Source: UBA5336 sp038522375 (lineage in GTDB: Bacteria > Pseudomonadota > Alphaproteobacteria > Caulobacterales > Hyphomonadaceae). From it: 64,000 bases of DNA. The stretch spans positions 1 through 64,000 of the forward strand of contig JBCBKE010000001.1 of NCBI GenBank assembly GCA_038522375.1, given 5' to 3'. Below the pieces are notes generated by a model that was not told the DNA's origin, did not search any database, and was given only the letters and a program-made list of their open reading frames with translations. Of this stretch, positions 35,538 to 45,457 are shown piece by piece; position 1 is the stretch's first letter, and every line of letters starts with the position of its first letter. The translations under genes and the position numbers were made by a program.

Positions 35538-35671
35538 GCATGCGCTCCGCTGTGTTCGGAGCGCTCCACGTCTGGTTGACGTGTCGCAGCGCGCCTACAT
35601 GGTGTGAAGCCTATAGATCGACCTGCCGGCCGCCCCGACAAGTCCCCGATCGGCGCCGAGAAGGAATTGTC

Positions 35672-36403
35672 ATGCGTCACAACCGTTTGCCTGCTGCCGT
35701 AATGGGGGCCAGCCTCCTCCTCGTGGGCTGTGGGGCAGGCGGAGAAACATCGCCCCCTGGCCCCGAAGCTTCCCCGTCCCCCGCCCCGGTCGCAGGCACC
35801 GGTGGGCAAAGCCCGGTCGCATCGGAACCCCTCTCCCGTGCGCCGAAGGTCGTGTTCCTCGGCGACAGCCTGACCGCAGGCTTCGGCCTTGCTGGACCAG
35901 ATGCCCTGCCAGACCAGGTCGCGCGCGCACTTGCCCAGGGCGGTGTTGAGATTGCCACCGTCAATGCAGGCGTATCCGGCGACACCACCGCCAATGGCCT
36001 GGCACGCTATGACTGGTCCGTGGCCTCCGCCAAGCCGGACCTGTTGGTGGTCGCCCTTGGGGCCAATGATTACCTGCTCGGCCTCAGCCCCGACACGGCC
36101 CGCGACAACCTCGCCGCCATCATCACGCGCGCTCAGGCCGATGGTGTCCCTGTCCTGCTCGCAGGCATCGAACCCCGAAGCGACGCCGCCCAGGGCAGCC
36201 GCGATGCCGCCTTCGCTGCGATCTACCCGGACTTGGCAGCCGAACACGGTGTCCCGCTCTATCCCGCGCTGCTCGAGGGGGTTCGCGACAACCCTGAACT
36301 GCTCCAGCCGGACGGCGTGCACCCCACCGCGGACGGCGTCGCCCTCATGGCCGACCGGCTAGGCGATAGCCTCCTGCCCCAGCTCGAATCCTTGGCCGAA
36401 TGA
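35672..36403 (+). CDS. tesA: TesA-like SGNH arylesterase/lysophospholipase lipoprotein
   Basis: SGNH-hydrolase of 243 residues that cleaves acyl or aryl esters, likely periplasmic. N-terminal signal with lipobox LLLVGC, then a Gly/Pro/Ser linker (residues about 24-58), then block I VVFLGDSLTAGFGL (nucleophile Ser), block II Gly in VNAGVSGDTT, block III GANDYL, and block V DGVHPTADG (Asp and His). ATG 35672 has GAGAAGGAA just upstream; the frame is open further 5' but without a signal peptide. The stop overlaps the next gene's ATG by four bases. E. coli TesA is soluble periplasmic, so lipidation here is a variation. Confidence 0.9.
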   Translation: MRHNRLPAAVMGASLLLVGCGAGGETSPPGPEASPSPAPVAGTGGQSPVASEPLSRAPKVVFLGDSLTAGFGLAGPDALPDQVARALAQGGVEIATVNAGVSGDTTANGLARYDWSVASAKPDLLVVALGANDYLLGLSPDTARDNLAAIITRAQADGVPVLLAGIEPRSDAAQGSRDAAFAAIYPDLAAEHGVPLYPALLEGVRDNPELLQPDGVHPTADGVALMADRLGDSLLPQLESLAE

Positions 36404-38298
36404 CAGATCTCACCGCTTCTCCCGCCAGGACCGGCGATCTGCCCCGGACCCAGGTCGATACCGATCGCGGCTCGGAATTCGCATCGGAGCTCCAGAAGGA
36501 CCGGCTCAGCCGCGCCAAGTCCCGCAGTCTCCAGCCCCTGAAGCGGTTGGTCCCATTCATCCTGCGCTACCCGTGGACCCTTGGCCTGTTTGTGGTTTTC
36601 CTCATCCTGGCCTCCGCCCTCACCCTCGTCCTTCCCGCTGCGTTCCGCCTCGTTGTCGATTGCGGGTTCGGCGGCGCAGCAGACGCGGCGATCTGTGATG
36701 CCTTTGCCAGCGATAGCGGCCTCAATGCCTATTTCGGCGCCGGCGTCGCTGTTGCCATCCTGCTCAGCATCGCCAGTGCGCTCCGCTACTACTTCATTTC
36801 AAGGCTCGGCGAGCGGGTCGTCGCCGATCTCCGCACCGCCGTTTACGACCACATCCTGACCTTGAGCCCCACCTTCTTCGCCACGACCCGAACCGGCGAG
36901 GTTCTCTCACGCCTCACCACCGACACGACCCTGATCCAGACCGTCGTCGGCGCGTCCGTATCCATGGCCGTGCGCACCCTCGCCACCACGGTGGGCGCGC
37001 TGATCCTCATGGTGGTTGTCAGTTGGCAACTGGCGCTGATGGTGCTCGCCGTCGGCCCGATCATCATCGGTCCGATCATCCTGTTCGGTCGCCGGGTCCA
37101 GAGGCTCTCGCGTTCCAGCCAGGACAGTCTCGCCAGTGCGTCGGCCCGCGCCAGCGAAGCCCTGCGGGCGGTGGAAACCGTCCAGGCTTTCACCCGCGAG
37201 CGGGAGGAACGCGCCGACTTCTCCAACGCCGTCGAAGCCACCTACCACGTCTCGCTCCGCCGTATCCTGGTGCGAACCTACATGACCGCAGCGATCTTCT
37301 CGACCATCCTGATCAGCCTGATTGCCGTGCTCTGGTATGGCGCAGTCCAGGTCCAGTCTGGCGCGCTCACCCCCGGCGCGATGACCCAGTTCGTCATGTA
37401 CGCCTTTGTTGCCGTCTCAGGCGCAGGCATGCTGACCGAAACCTATGCCGAGATCATGCGGGCTGCAGGCGCAACGGAGCGGCTGATGGAACTCTTGGCG
37501 GCCAGCCCGGTGATAACGGCCCCCGAAACGCCAGCGACCCTGAAGCGCCCCGTCCGCGGCGATCTTGCCCTGGACGCCGTCCGGTTTGCTTATCCGACCC
37601 GCACCGAGACCGAAGCGCTCGCCGGGGTCTCCCTCCATATCGCGCCGGGCGAGACGGCCGCCCTCGTTGGTCCCTCCGGCGCCGGCAAGTCGACCGTCTT
37701 CCAACTCCTGCTTCGGCTCTACGATCCCCAGGGCGGGGCCATCGCACTCGACGGCACCGATATCCGCACACTCGATCCAACGGACCTCCGGCGCCAACTG
37801 GCCATCGTCCAGCAGAACGCACCGCTGTTCTCCGGTAGCGCGGCGGACAATATCCGGTTCGGCCGGCCCGGCGCATCCGATGCAGAGATCCGTGCGGCTG
37901 CCCAGGCCGCAAACGCCCATGACTTCATCATGGCACTTCCCAATGGGTACGACACGACCCTTGGTGAAGGCGCCGCCACCCTTTCAGGCGGCCAGCGCCA
38001 AAGGCTGGCGATTGCCCGCGCCATTCTCCGCGACGCGCCAATCCTCCTGCTCGACGAAGCCACGTCGGCGCTCGACTCCGAGAGCGAGCGGGCGATCCAG
38101 GACGCATTCGAAACCCTGTCGAAGGACCGGACCACCCTCGTCATCGCCCATCGCCTGGCCACGGTCCTGAAGGCCGACAAGATCTTCGTCATGGATAACG
38201 GCCAGGTCATCGACCAGGGCACCCACGCCGAATTGCTGGCACGCGGCGGCCTTTACGCCCGTCTCGTGGAACTCCAGTTCGGCGCATCCGACTCCTGA
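36400..38298 (+). CDS. ABC exporter, fused membrane and ATPase domains (MsbA-like)
   Basis: Half-size ABC exporter of 632 residues: a charged 45-residue N-terminus, six membrane helices (first LGLFVVFLILASALTLVLPAA; later SMAVRTLATTVGALILMVVV), then an ATPase domain with Walker A AALVGPSGAGKSTVFQLLLR, Q-loop VQQNAPLFSGS, signature TLSGGQRQRLAIARAI, Walker B ILLLDEATSALDSESE and H-loop VIAHRLATVLKAD. It resembles MsbA/multidrug exporters; the substrate cannot be read from sequence. It is coupled to the esterase gene by a four-base overlap, and its stop directly abuts that of the convergent MAPEG gene. Confidence 0.9.
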   Translation: MTDLTASPARTGDLPRTQVDTDRGSEFASELQKDRLSRAKSRSLQPLKRLVPFILRYPWTLGLFVVFLILASALTLVLPAAFRLVVDCGFGGAADAAICDAFASDSGLNAYFGAGVAVAILLSIASALRYYFISRLGERVVADLRTAVYDHILTLSPTFFATTRTGEVLSRLTTDTTLIQTVVGASVSMAVRTLATTVGALILMVVVSWQLALMVLAVGPIIIGPIILFGRRVQRLSRSSQDSLASASARASEALRAVETVQAFTREREERADFSNAVEATYHVSLRRILVRTYMTAAIFSTILISLIAVLWYGAVQVQSGALTPGAMTQFVMYAFVAVSGAGMLTETYAEIMRAAGATERLMELLAASPVITAPETPATLKRPVRGDLALDAVRFAYPTRTETEALAGVSLHIAPGETAALVGPSGAGKSTVFQLLLRLYDPQGGAIALDGTDIRTLDPTDLRRQLAIVQQNAPLFSGSAADNIRFGRPGASDAEIRAAAQAANAHDFIMALPNGYDTTLGEGAATLSGGQRQRLAIARAILRDAPILLLDEATSALDSESERAIQDAFETLSKDRTTLVIAHRLATVLKADKIFVMDNGQVIDQGTHAELLARGGLYARLVELQFGASDS

Positions 38299-38691
38299 TC
38301 AAGTCAACGCGAGCCAGATACACGCCCCCGCCGTCACCAGCATGGTAATCAGCGTCCCGATCGTGCCCACGAACCGGCCCCAGCCCAGCCCCGGCGCACC
38401 GCCCAGCCCCAGCGCATGCAGCACCCGCGCGACGAAGAACCCGCCGCCAAGCCCATGGATCAGCGCCACAGGCGCGCCGAGGCTCGCCAATGCGAACAGC
38501 CCGATGAGCACCACCGGCACATCTTCCACTGCATTGCCCTGCACGCGCATGGCCCGCGTCATGGCCTCATTGCCACCTTCACCGAAATTCACTTTCTCGC
38601 CCGCCCGGACGCGCCCGCAATTCAGCTTCAACGCCAGAAACAGGAGCACGAACAGGCCTGCATACAATGTCGCTGCTTCAAGTTGGGTCAT
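38299..38691 (-). CDS. MAPEG family membrane protein
   Basis: A 130-residue protein with four hydrophobic segments (LYAGLFVLLFLALKLNCGRVR; VVLIGLFALASLGAPVALI; a third around GGGFFVARVLHALGLG; IGTLITMLVTAGACIWLAL). RAMRVQGNAVEDVPVVLI and FFVARVLHALG match the MAPEG (membrane-associated eicosanoid/glutathione metabolism) family, in which bacterial members are mostly uncharacterized glutathione-related enzymes. ATG 38691 has GGAGG 5 bases upstream; an in-frame start four codons earlier is possible. Confidence 0.85.
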   Translation of the reverse strand: MTQLEAATLYAGLFVLLFLALKLNCGRVRAGEKVNFGEGGNEAMTRAMRVQGNAVEDVPVVLIGLFALASLGAPVALIHGLGGGFFVARVLHALGLGGAPGLGWGRFVGTIGTLITMLVTAGACIWLALT

Positions 38692-38783
38692 AGGAGCCTC
38701 CATCCATCATGTCGTCAGCCCGCCCTAGCCACGTTTGCGCCCGCAGCCAATCGACAGCCCCACGACTTCACGGTATGTAAAGA

Positions 38784-38893
38784 CAATCCGAGGGGCGCCG
38801 GTAGGCCGGCTGAGATCGCGGCGGCACATCCGCCACCAAATGCGAGCACCCTTTGAACCTGATCCGGGTCAAACCGGCGTAGGAACGGAATAA
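38784..38893 (+). promoter_or_regulatory. TPP riboswitch (THI element)
   Basis: The conserved thi-box is clear: AGGGGCGCCG near 38791, GGCTGAGATCGC near 38807-38819, ACCCTTTGAACCTGATCCGG near 38848-38867, and ACCGGCGTAGGAACGGAAT near 38873-38891. Order and spacing fit the two-arm thiamine-pyrophosphate aptamer. It should repress the downstream genes when TPP is high. The first ribosome site (AAAGG, 38893-38897) and GTG (38902) come immediately after the P1 stem, suggesting control of translation start. Confidence 0.95.
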
Positions 38894-38901
38894 AGGTATC
38901 T

Positions 38902-39512
38902 GTGACTGAAAAACCTGACCTAGAGTCCATCCTTCATTCTTTGGTTCCATCCAGCGAACCTCTTCTTTGGTCCGGCCAAAGTGATCGGCGGCTGCTTATC
39001 CGGCGAAACTGGATTGGCTTTGGGTGGCTTTTGGTTTCACTGCCTGTGTTCTTCCTGATCGCTGGAGCAACATTTTTGGCTGCTATACATGTGATGAGCG
39101 CCTTACCAACCAACCAACTTGGTCTCGCTATTGAACTGGCGATTGTCGTCGTTTCGTTCTTTGCACTCATAGCGGCCGTTCTGTGGATGTTTGCCCATTC
39201 GATGTCCAGGGGATTCGGTGACAGCTTGGGCGCTCATGAAGTGATTACTGGAATAACTCCTCAACGCATCATCGTACTGAATGGACCCGGGACAATCCAT
39301 CGGCGCATTTGTTTGCGGGGTACGTTCCAAGATATGAGCATTCGGCAATTTAACGACGAGATTGCCTCTTTTCATCTTCGAAGCTCGGCCAAACAAGTCG
39401 CTGATCTTCGCATCTCTTATGTCAAGCCCGCCAAAAAAGTTGCCCAACTGCTTCAGTCACAACTCGATGTGGACCTGAACGACACCCAAAATCCGATAGA
39501 AGGTCCAACCCC

Positions 39513-39516
<4 letters not shown>
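38902..39516 (+). CDS. Two-helix membrane protein with PH-like region, between TPP riboswitch and thiC
   Basis: Unrecognized 204-residue protein. N-terminal EPLLWSGQSDRRLLIRRN is like the start of bacterial PH-domain membrane proteins; two membrane helices follow (WIGFGWLLVSLPVFFLIAGATF, residues about 37-60; IELAIVVVSFFALIAAVLWMF, about 78-100); then VITGITPQRIIVLNG fits the PH-like beta strands. The C-terminal part is soluble. Start is GTG 38902 directly after the riboswitch. Its stop overlaps the thiC ATG by four bases. Its GC content is visibly lower than that of thiC and codon choice differs, suggesting a transferred gene. A thiamine link is possible only by position. Confidence 0.75.
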
Positions 39517-41445
<1,929 letters not shown>

Positions 41446-41468
<23 letters not shown>

Positions 41469-41628
41469 ATACGCGCTGATATTGGCGGTCTTGTCCGCAA
41501 TTGGCCTGACCGCCTTCCTGCTATTGGCGGAACCGTTCCAGATCGACACCTGCCTCGATCGCGGCGGAAGCTGGCACTACGACATCAAAGAATGCTCATT
41601 CACCGAGAACCATCGCGGGCCGAGATGA
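41446..41628 (+). CDS. Small membrane protein, 60 residues
   Basis: N-terminal basic residues, one membrane helix (YALILAVLSAIGLTAFLLLA, residues 9-28), then a short periplasmic segment with two cysteines (DTCLDRGGSWHYDIKECSF), which could form a disulfide. AAGGAGG at 41428-41434 lies 11 bases before the ATG, inside the 3' end of thiC, which it overlaps by 23 bases. Similar small proteins with CLDxGGSW motifs occur in Proteobacteria as hypotheticals. Function unknown. Confidence 0.65.
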
Positions 41629-41762
41629 GCGAGAAATACCAGGAAATGGGTCGGCAGCTTTATGTGGAGCGGGAGTGATTTATCCTAAGCGCAAGTACAA
41701 AGACTCTTTAATGCGCTATTTTCATTGATCTTTTATGCATTTTGTGCAAAGGAAGAAGTGAG

Positions 41763-41850
41763 GCGCTGGGTTGAGGAGTTTGGACCCCCTCTCCCAGCGC
41801 GCTCGGCCCTGTCGGCAATGCCGACAAACCACCCCTTTTGGAAGGGGGTA
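41763..41850. repeat. String of three hairpins between convergent genes
   Basis: GCGCTGGG (41763-41770) pairs with CCCAGCGC (41793-41800); TGTCGGC (41810-41816) pairs with GCCGACA (41820-41826) with loop AAT; and ACCCCTT pairs with AAGGGGGT (about 41835-41853, one bulge). This lies downstream of the 60-residue gene and of the convergent orphan gene, so it may terminate both, but it also looks like a dispersed intergenic repeat. Confidence 0.5.
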
Positions 41851-41855
41851 GTATT

Positions 41856-42413
41856 CTAGTCTCCAATCGCCATAGCTTTGATTACTGCTGCTAGTTTATT
41901 GGCTTCTACTTGCGTCAGGTCGAAGGGAAGCCCCTGAATGCGGACAACTAAGTCCGCCCGAAGCGGGATTGGCAAGATGCTGGCGTTCGCGAAGCCGGTA
42001 TCCTGAGATTGGCTGGGTGAAGTCTTCTCGGTTTTGTCTGAAGGGTAACCAGCGAGAGTGCCCTTCTCACTTTTTGTGGCCTTGGGCTTCCGCTCCTTTG
42101 AGGTGACCGACGGCTTAAATCCTAAAGGATTATCAATGTACGATTTGAAGTCTTCAAGCGAGGATTTGACACGGCTTTGATACGTCTGGATGCTTCCGGG
42201 CGAATAGTTTTGGCCTTGTAGGTTGTGGAAACGAACCATGACTTCGTCAAGATTAAGCGCCAGAACATCTTGAGCTTCTTCGTCAGACAAAATTGCAAAA
42301 ATCTTGTTCGCCGAGGCCTTTCGGGTCGCGGCTGTTGATGGGTTCAGAAGCCCCTTATCCCCAAGATAATCGAGGAACGTTAGGAAGCCTTTCAGTGACC
42401 TGTCATTGCTCAT
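41856..42413 (-). CDS. Orphan protein with integrase-like N-terminal (SAM-like) region
   Basis: A 185-residue hydrophilic protein not recognized with certainty. Residues about 5-100 (LKGFLTFLDYLGDKGLLNPST, LNLDEVMVRFHNLQGQNYSPGSIQTYQSRVKSSLEDFKSY) resemble the core-binding helical domain of tyrosine recombinases, but no catalytic Arg-His-Tyr domain follows; instead a Lys/Ser/Thr-rich linker (about 105-145) and a short C-terminal region (LRADLVVRIQGLPFDLTQVEANKLAAVIKAMA). It is AT-richer than its neighbours and sits among repeats, so it may be a transferred or remnant gene. ATG 42413 has GGAG just upstream. Confidence 0.65.
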   Translation of the reverse strand: MSNDRSLKGFLTFLDYLGDKGLLNPSTAATRKASANKIFAILSDEEAQDVLALNLDEVMVRFHNLQGQNYSPGSIQTYQSRVKSSLEDFKSYIDNPLGFKPSVTSKERKPKATKSEKGTLAGYPSDKTEKTSPSQSQDTGFANASILPIPLRADLVVRIQGLPFDLTQVEANKLAAVIKAMAIGD

Positions 42414-42800
42414 AGGCGCTCCGTTTCGTTTCGTCAGCGTCAAGTAGGTCAGACGACGAATGTAGTCAAGAAAATTTTTGACGGAAAGCGGTTATGACGG
42501 AAATTTCTAAACGAGTCGGACGTTTCCGAGCGTGTGCCTGCCTTCGCCGCGCGCACAAATGGTGCATATCGGCCTTTGGCCTCCGTGCACCCCACGCCAC
42601 TACTCACCACCGCCCCGCATTCCCGGGCTAGACCCGGGATCTCCCGCGAGGGTGCACGCAGCGCCAGCGATACCCCGGATCAAGTCCGAGGATGCGGATC
42701 GTAGGGCGGGATGCCAATCCCGCCGGCGGTTCTGGTGGTCAACACCGATGACGGAGCGGTCCCCCCGCCAACCACCGCGCGCCGCAACGCCCCCCAACCC
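42414..42800. other. Gene-free stretch with palindromic repeats
   Basis: No convincing gene. It holds three inverted repeats: TCCCGGG/CCCGGGA (42621-42627 and 42633-42639), CCCGGA/TCCGAG (42674-42679 and 42685-42690, one mismatch) and a perfect GGCGGGAT/ATCCCGCC (42705-42712 and 42717-42724, loop 4). Open frames here have no ribosome sites and read as low-complexity Pro/Arg. Confidence 0.55.
42611..42724. repeat. Cluster of GC-rich palindromes, likely dispersed intergenic repeats
   Basis: The words CCCGGGCTAGACCCGGG, CCCGGATCAAGTCCG and TAGGGCGGGATGCCAATC are like palindromic repeats scattered in many alphaproteobacterial genomes. Three occur within 115 bases here. Copy number in this genome is not known. 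Confidence 0.5.
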
Positions 42801-42947
42801 CTACTTCTTCGGCTTGTTGCCCAGATGCTCCAGGCCGCCGACCTTGCCGGGTTTCAGCGAGGGCTGGGAGGCGTTGGATTTGGGTTTGACATTGTGCGCC
42901 GCCTTCGGCTTGCGCGCTTCCTTGCCCTTCTTGTCGCCCTTGGCCAT
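42801..42947 (-). CDS. Small basic protein, 48 residues
   Basis: Short gene on the minus strand. The product starts MAKGDKKGKEARKPKAAHNV and ends LEHLGNKPKK; it is very rich in Lys, with Gly, Pro and Ala, no Cys and no hydrophobic helix, so it is probably disordered and may bind nucleic acid. AAAGGA lies 8 bases before the ATG, and codon use is coherent, unlike other frames in this stretch. No known family recognized. Confidence 0.65.
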   Translation of the reverse strand: MAKGDKKGKEARKPKAAHNVKPKSNASQPSLKPGKVGGLEHLGNKPKK

Positions 42948-43078
42948 GTGATGGGTCCTTTTATGGATGCCCATCCCGCCAACCGCCGCGCGCCCCTACG
43001 CGGCGCGTCCTTCCTGACGCGCCCCAAATCCATCCGCGCCGCAGACGCGTAAGCCGGGCACCCCACCGGAGCGCGCCC

Positions 43079-43444
43079 ATGGCCCTGATTATCCTCTCCC
43101 ACCTGGTGAATATCGTCGTTGCGGGCCTGCTCCCATTCCTGCTGCTGTCGCGGTCGCCATCGCCGGGGATGGATGCTGCCTACGGCCCCGACACGCCGGC
43201 CCGGCGGATCCTGGCCTGCCTCTATGGCGCCATCGCCGCAGCCAGCGCCTATGCCCTTGTCGGCTGGGCCTGGCTCGACCAGCCGGGCGCTCCCGCCGCC
43301 GTGGGCGCGGTAATTTTCCCGCTCCAGATCGTCTACAAGCTCGCCACCGTCCCCGCCATCGGCCCGGCCCATCCCGTGGCCCAGGCCAATGCCGTGATCG
43401 CAGCCCTCCACGCCCTGTCCTTCTGGCAAATCCTGGGCGGCTGA
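43079..43444 (+). CDS. Small integral membrane protein
   Basis: A 121-residue protein with four hydrophobic segments: ALIILSHLVNIVVAGLLPFLLL, ILACLYGAIAAASAYALVGWAW, AVGAVIFPLQIVYKLATV, and ANAVIAALHALSFWQILGG. Alternating loops are short. No family recognized; topology suggests an inner-membrane protein. It stands alone between palindromes and a gene-poor stretch. Confidence 0.7.
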   Translation: MALIILSHLVNIVVAGLLPFLLLSRSPSPGMDAAYGPDTPARRILACLYGAIAAASAYALVGWAWLDQPGAPAAVGAVIFPLQIVYKLATVPAIGPAHPVAQANAVIAALHALSFWQILGG

Positions 43445-43919
43445 CAAAAATCTCCCGGCGTTTATCCTCCCCCTGCCGGGCCATGGTAATCTCCCGTCCA
43501 TGGATCTCCTTGTCCTCCTCTTGCTGGTGCTCATGGCCGGACCCCTGTTGGGCCGGTTTGGCAGCCGGGCGCTCCCGTCAACGGGGCGCCTGCCAGTGGG
43601 CGCGGCGATAGCGGTCGGAGGCGCGGCGAGCGGCGTGGTACGGGCGATCCAGTCGGCCAAGGTCGGAGCGAGGCAGGGCGTGGCGGTGCCCGGTTTCGGT
43701 CTGGCGGCGGCCAATCCTGGGCGAAACGCGATCCGGTTGGGCGGCCGGGCAGGGCGTTTCGCCATCATCACAAGGCGCGCCGGCAGCTGTTGCCGCCCGC
43801 GAACAATCCATCGGCGGCTGATCTAGCCCGCCGACTGGCACCCATTTGACTGCCGGACGCGCCAGGGCGCGGGCCGGGCAAAGCTGCTGGCGCCGACGCC
43901 GCAACCGCCTCCCGCGCAC
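43445..43919. other. Gene-poor stretch
   Basis: 475 bases without a gene I can support. A 108-codon frame at 43500-43826 starts with a hydrophobic stretch (MDLLVLLLLVLMAGPLLG) but lacks a ribosome site and degrades into Arg/Gly-rich sequence; the opposite strand has only Arg-rich frames. Confidence 0.45.
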
Positions 43920-44408
43920 CTAGTCGGTCACAAGGTTCGCCAGCACGTCTGCCGCCACATAGACATCGCCCTTGCCCGGCGCCTCGCCGGTGCCCATGAC
44001 GATTTCCAGGCCCTGGGTCGTGGGGGTGCTGCCCCCGCCCAGGGGCAGGGCCACGCCAATCCCCACACCGACGCTGCTATAGCCGCCAGATCCGCCTGTC
44101 CCGCCGATGGAGACAGACGATCCTCCGCCGCCGCCGCCCTCCACATCCTGGTAGGCGTTGACGATCCGGAACCAGTCCGCCCCGGCCTCAAGGGTGAGCT
44201 CGGCGGCCCGGCGCAGGGCATTGGTCCGCGCATCCGCGCTGTCCCTGTCACGATAGGTCAGGCTGTAACGGCCGCTCTCGATCTGCTGGCTGGTATAGCC
44301 AAAGCCGCCGGCCCGCTCGGCTGCCTGGTAGGGGACAGGGCTCGCACAGCCTGTCGTGATCGCCAGGGCTGCGCCCAGTGCCGTGGCCAGTCTGATCGCG
44401 CGTGTCAT
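43920..44408 (-). CDS. CC0125/CC1285-type lipoprotein
   Basis: A 162-residue lipoprotein: signal peptide with lipobox ITTGC (Cys21), then GFGYTSQQIESGRYSLTYRDRDSA, ALRRAAELTLEAGADWFRIV, and a Gly/Ser-rich middle (GGGGGGSSVSIGG). The pattern matches the alphaproteobacterial CC0125/CC1285 family, whose function is unknown. ATG 44408 has AAAGGG 6 bases upstream; a longer frame to 44501 lacks a signal peptide. It is divergent from another exported protein, with strong palindromes between. Confidence 0.8.
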   Translation of the reverse strand: MTRAIRLATALGAALAITTGCASPVPYQAAERAGGFGYTSQQIESGRYSLTYRDRDSADARTNALRRAAELTLEAGADWFRIVNAYQDVEGGGGGGSSVSIGGTGGSGGYSSVGVGIGVALPLGGGSTPTTQGLEIVMGTGEAPGKGDVYVAADVLANLVTD

Positions 44409-44424
44409 GGGCAACCCTTTCCGT

Positions 44425-44439
44425 TCGAAACGATTTCGA
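44425..44439. promoter_or_regulatory. Operator-like palindrome TCGAAA-CGA-TTTCGA
   Basis: Perfect 6-base arms with a 3-base spacer, 16 bases upstream of the minus-strand lipoprotein start codon. Position and size fit a repressor site for that gene; the regulator is unknown. Confidence 0.4.
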
Positions 44440-44443
44440 TAGT

Positions 44444-44491
44444 GCGCCCCGGGCGATGAATGGCGGGCAACGGCGCCATCGCCCGGGGCGC
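44444..44491. repeat. 15-base perfect inverted repeat in divergent promoter region
   Basis: Arm GCGCCCCGGGCGATG (44444-44458) is repeated in inverse at 44477-44491, loop 18 bases. It lies between two divergent exported-protein genes, so it is not an ordinary terminator; it may be an operator, a dispersed repeat, or a hairpin in a leader. Confidence 0.6.
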
Positions 44492-44567
44492 CCAAATACA
44501 CCCCCCGCCCTACCCGCCGCGGGGACGTTCCGCTAGGCTAGGCGCTGTAGCCGAAAGGAATGCCGCC

Positions 44568-44987
44568 ATGGCCCGCGCGCAACCCATCCCGATATTCGCC
44601 GCGCTCACCCTTGCGATGACCATGGTCAACTCCGCCTGCGGTGCGGGCGGTGGGGAAACCGACGCCGAAGCAGCCGCCCTTTCCACCCGGGCAGACCTTG
44701 CCAGCGTCAACGCCGACACCCCGACCCGGGAGGACCTGATAACGGTCTGCATGTACGAGCAATACACCTACACCCGGGCAGACTGCGCCTGCGCCGCCGA
44801 TACCGCCTTTGAAACCTACAGCCCGAAGGTGCGGCGCCTGTTGGTCATGGATGGCGGAGGCGCCTTTGAGGCGTCGCAGGAAACGTTGGACCTGATCGCG
44901 ACGCTGACCGATGAGGAGCGCGATCACTATACCCGCCACGGCTTCTACACGATGGGGCAGTGCGCTGGTCGGCCAGTGCCCGAGTAG
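44568..44987 (+). CDS. Exported Cys-rich small protein, possible lipoprotein
   Basis: A 139-residue protein with an N-terminal signal (IPIFAALTLAMTMVNSAC); Cys24 could be lipidated although the lipobox is not ideal. The mature part has VCMYEQYTYTRADCACAAD, suggesting disulfides, and a final CAG. No family recognized. AAAGGAA at 44554-44560 supports ATG 44568. Confidence 0.7.
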   Translation: MARAQPIPIFAALTLAMTMVNSACGAGGGETDAEAAALSTRADLASVNADTPTREDLITVCMYEQYTYTRADCACAADTAFETYSPKVRRLLVMDGGGAFEASQETLDLIATLTDEERDHYTRHGFYTMGQCAGRPVPE

Positions 44988-45011
44988 GGCGAAACCGGAG
45001 GCTGGCTTTCC

Positions 45012-45452
45012 ATGCACATCTACATCGATGCCGACGCCTGCCCGGTGAAAGACGAAACCTACAAGGTCGCAGCGCGCCACCGGGTCCCGGTGACGGTTGT
45101 GTCCAACAGCTTTCTCCGCGTCCCTCGCGATCCAGGTATCCAGCAGGTGGTGGTCGATGCCGGCCCCGATGTGGCTGACGACTGGATCGCCGAACGGGCC
45201 GACGCGCTTAGTGTCGTCATCACCGCGGACATCCTGCTGGCCGAACGGTGCCTCGCAGGCGGCGCCACCGTCCTCGCCCCGAACGGAAAACCCTTCACCA
45301 CAGCGTCCATCGGCTCACAGGTGGCCACCCGCGCGCTCATGGATCAACTGCGCGGCTCGGGCGAAATAACGGGCGGCGCCCCGCCTTTCAGCCAGAAAGA
45401 CCGTTCCGTATTCCTGCAATCGCTCCACGAAGCCCTGATCAGATTGGACTAG
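45012..45452 (+). CDS. YaiI/YqxD family protein (DUF188)
   Basis: A 146-residue protein starting MHIYIDADACPVKDETYKVA, the hallmark of the DUF188 family (PIN-like fold, probable nuclease). Other family blocks: VVDAGPDVADDWIAERA, VITADILLAERCL, VLAPNGKPFT and GGAPPFSQKDRSVFLQSLHEAL. GGAGG lies 10 bases before the ATG. The next gene starts 5 bases later. Function is not established for the family. Confidence 0.92.
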   Translation: MHIYIDADACPVKDETYKVAARHRVPVTVVSNSFLRVPRDPGIQQVVVDAGPDVADDWIAERADALSVVITADILLAERCLAGGATVLAPNGKPFTTASIGSQVATRALMDQLRGSGEITGGAPPFSQKDRSVFLQSLHEALIRLD

Positions 45453-45457
45453 CGACC

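Noticed and set aside
42532..42951. Plus-strand frame over the palindrome cluster
   Set aside because: Pro/Arg-rich noise through inverted repeats; overlaps the better-supported 48-residue gene on the other strand.
43500..43826. 108-codon frame with hydrophobic start
   Set aside because: No ribosome-binding site, the part after residue 30 looks like non-coding GC-rich sequence, and no family likeness.
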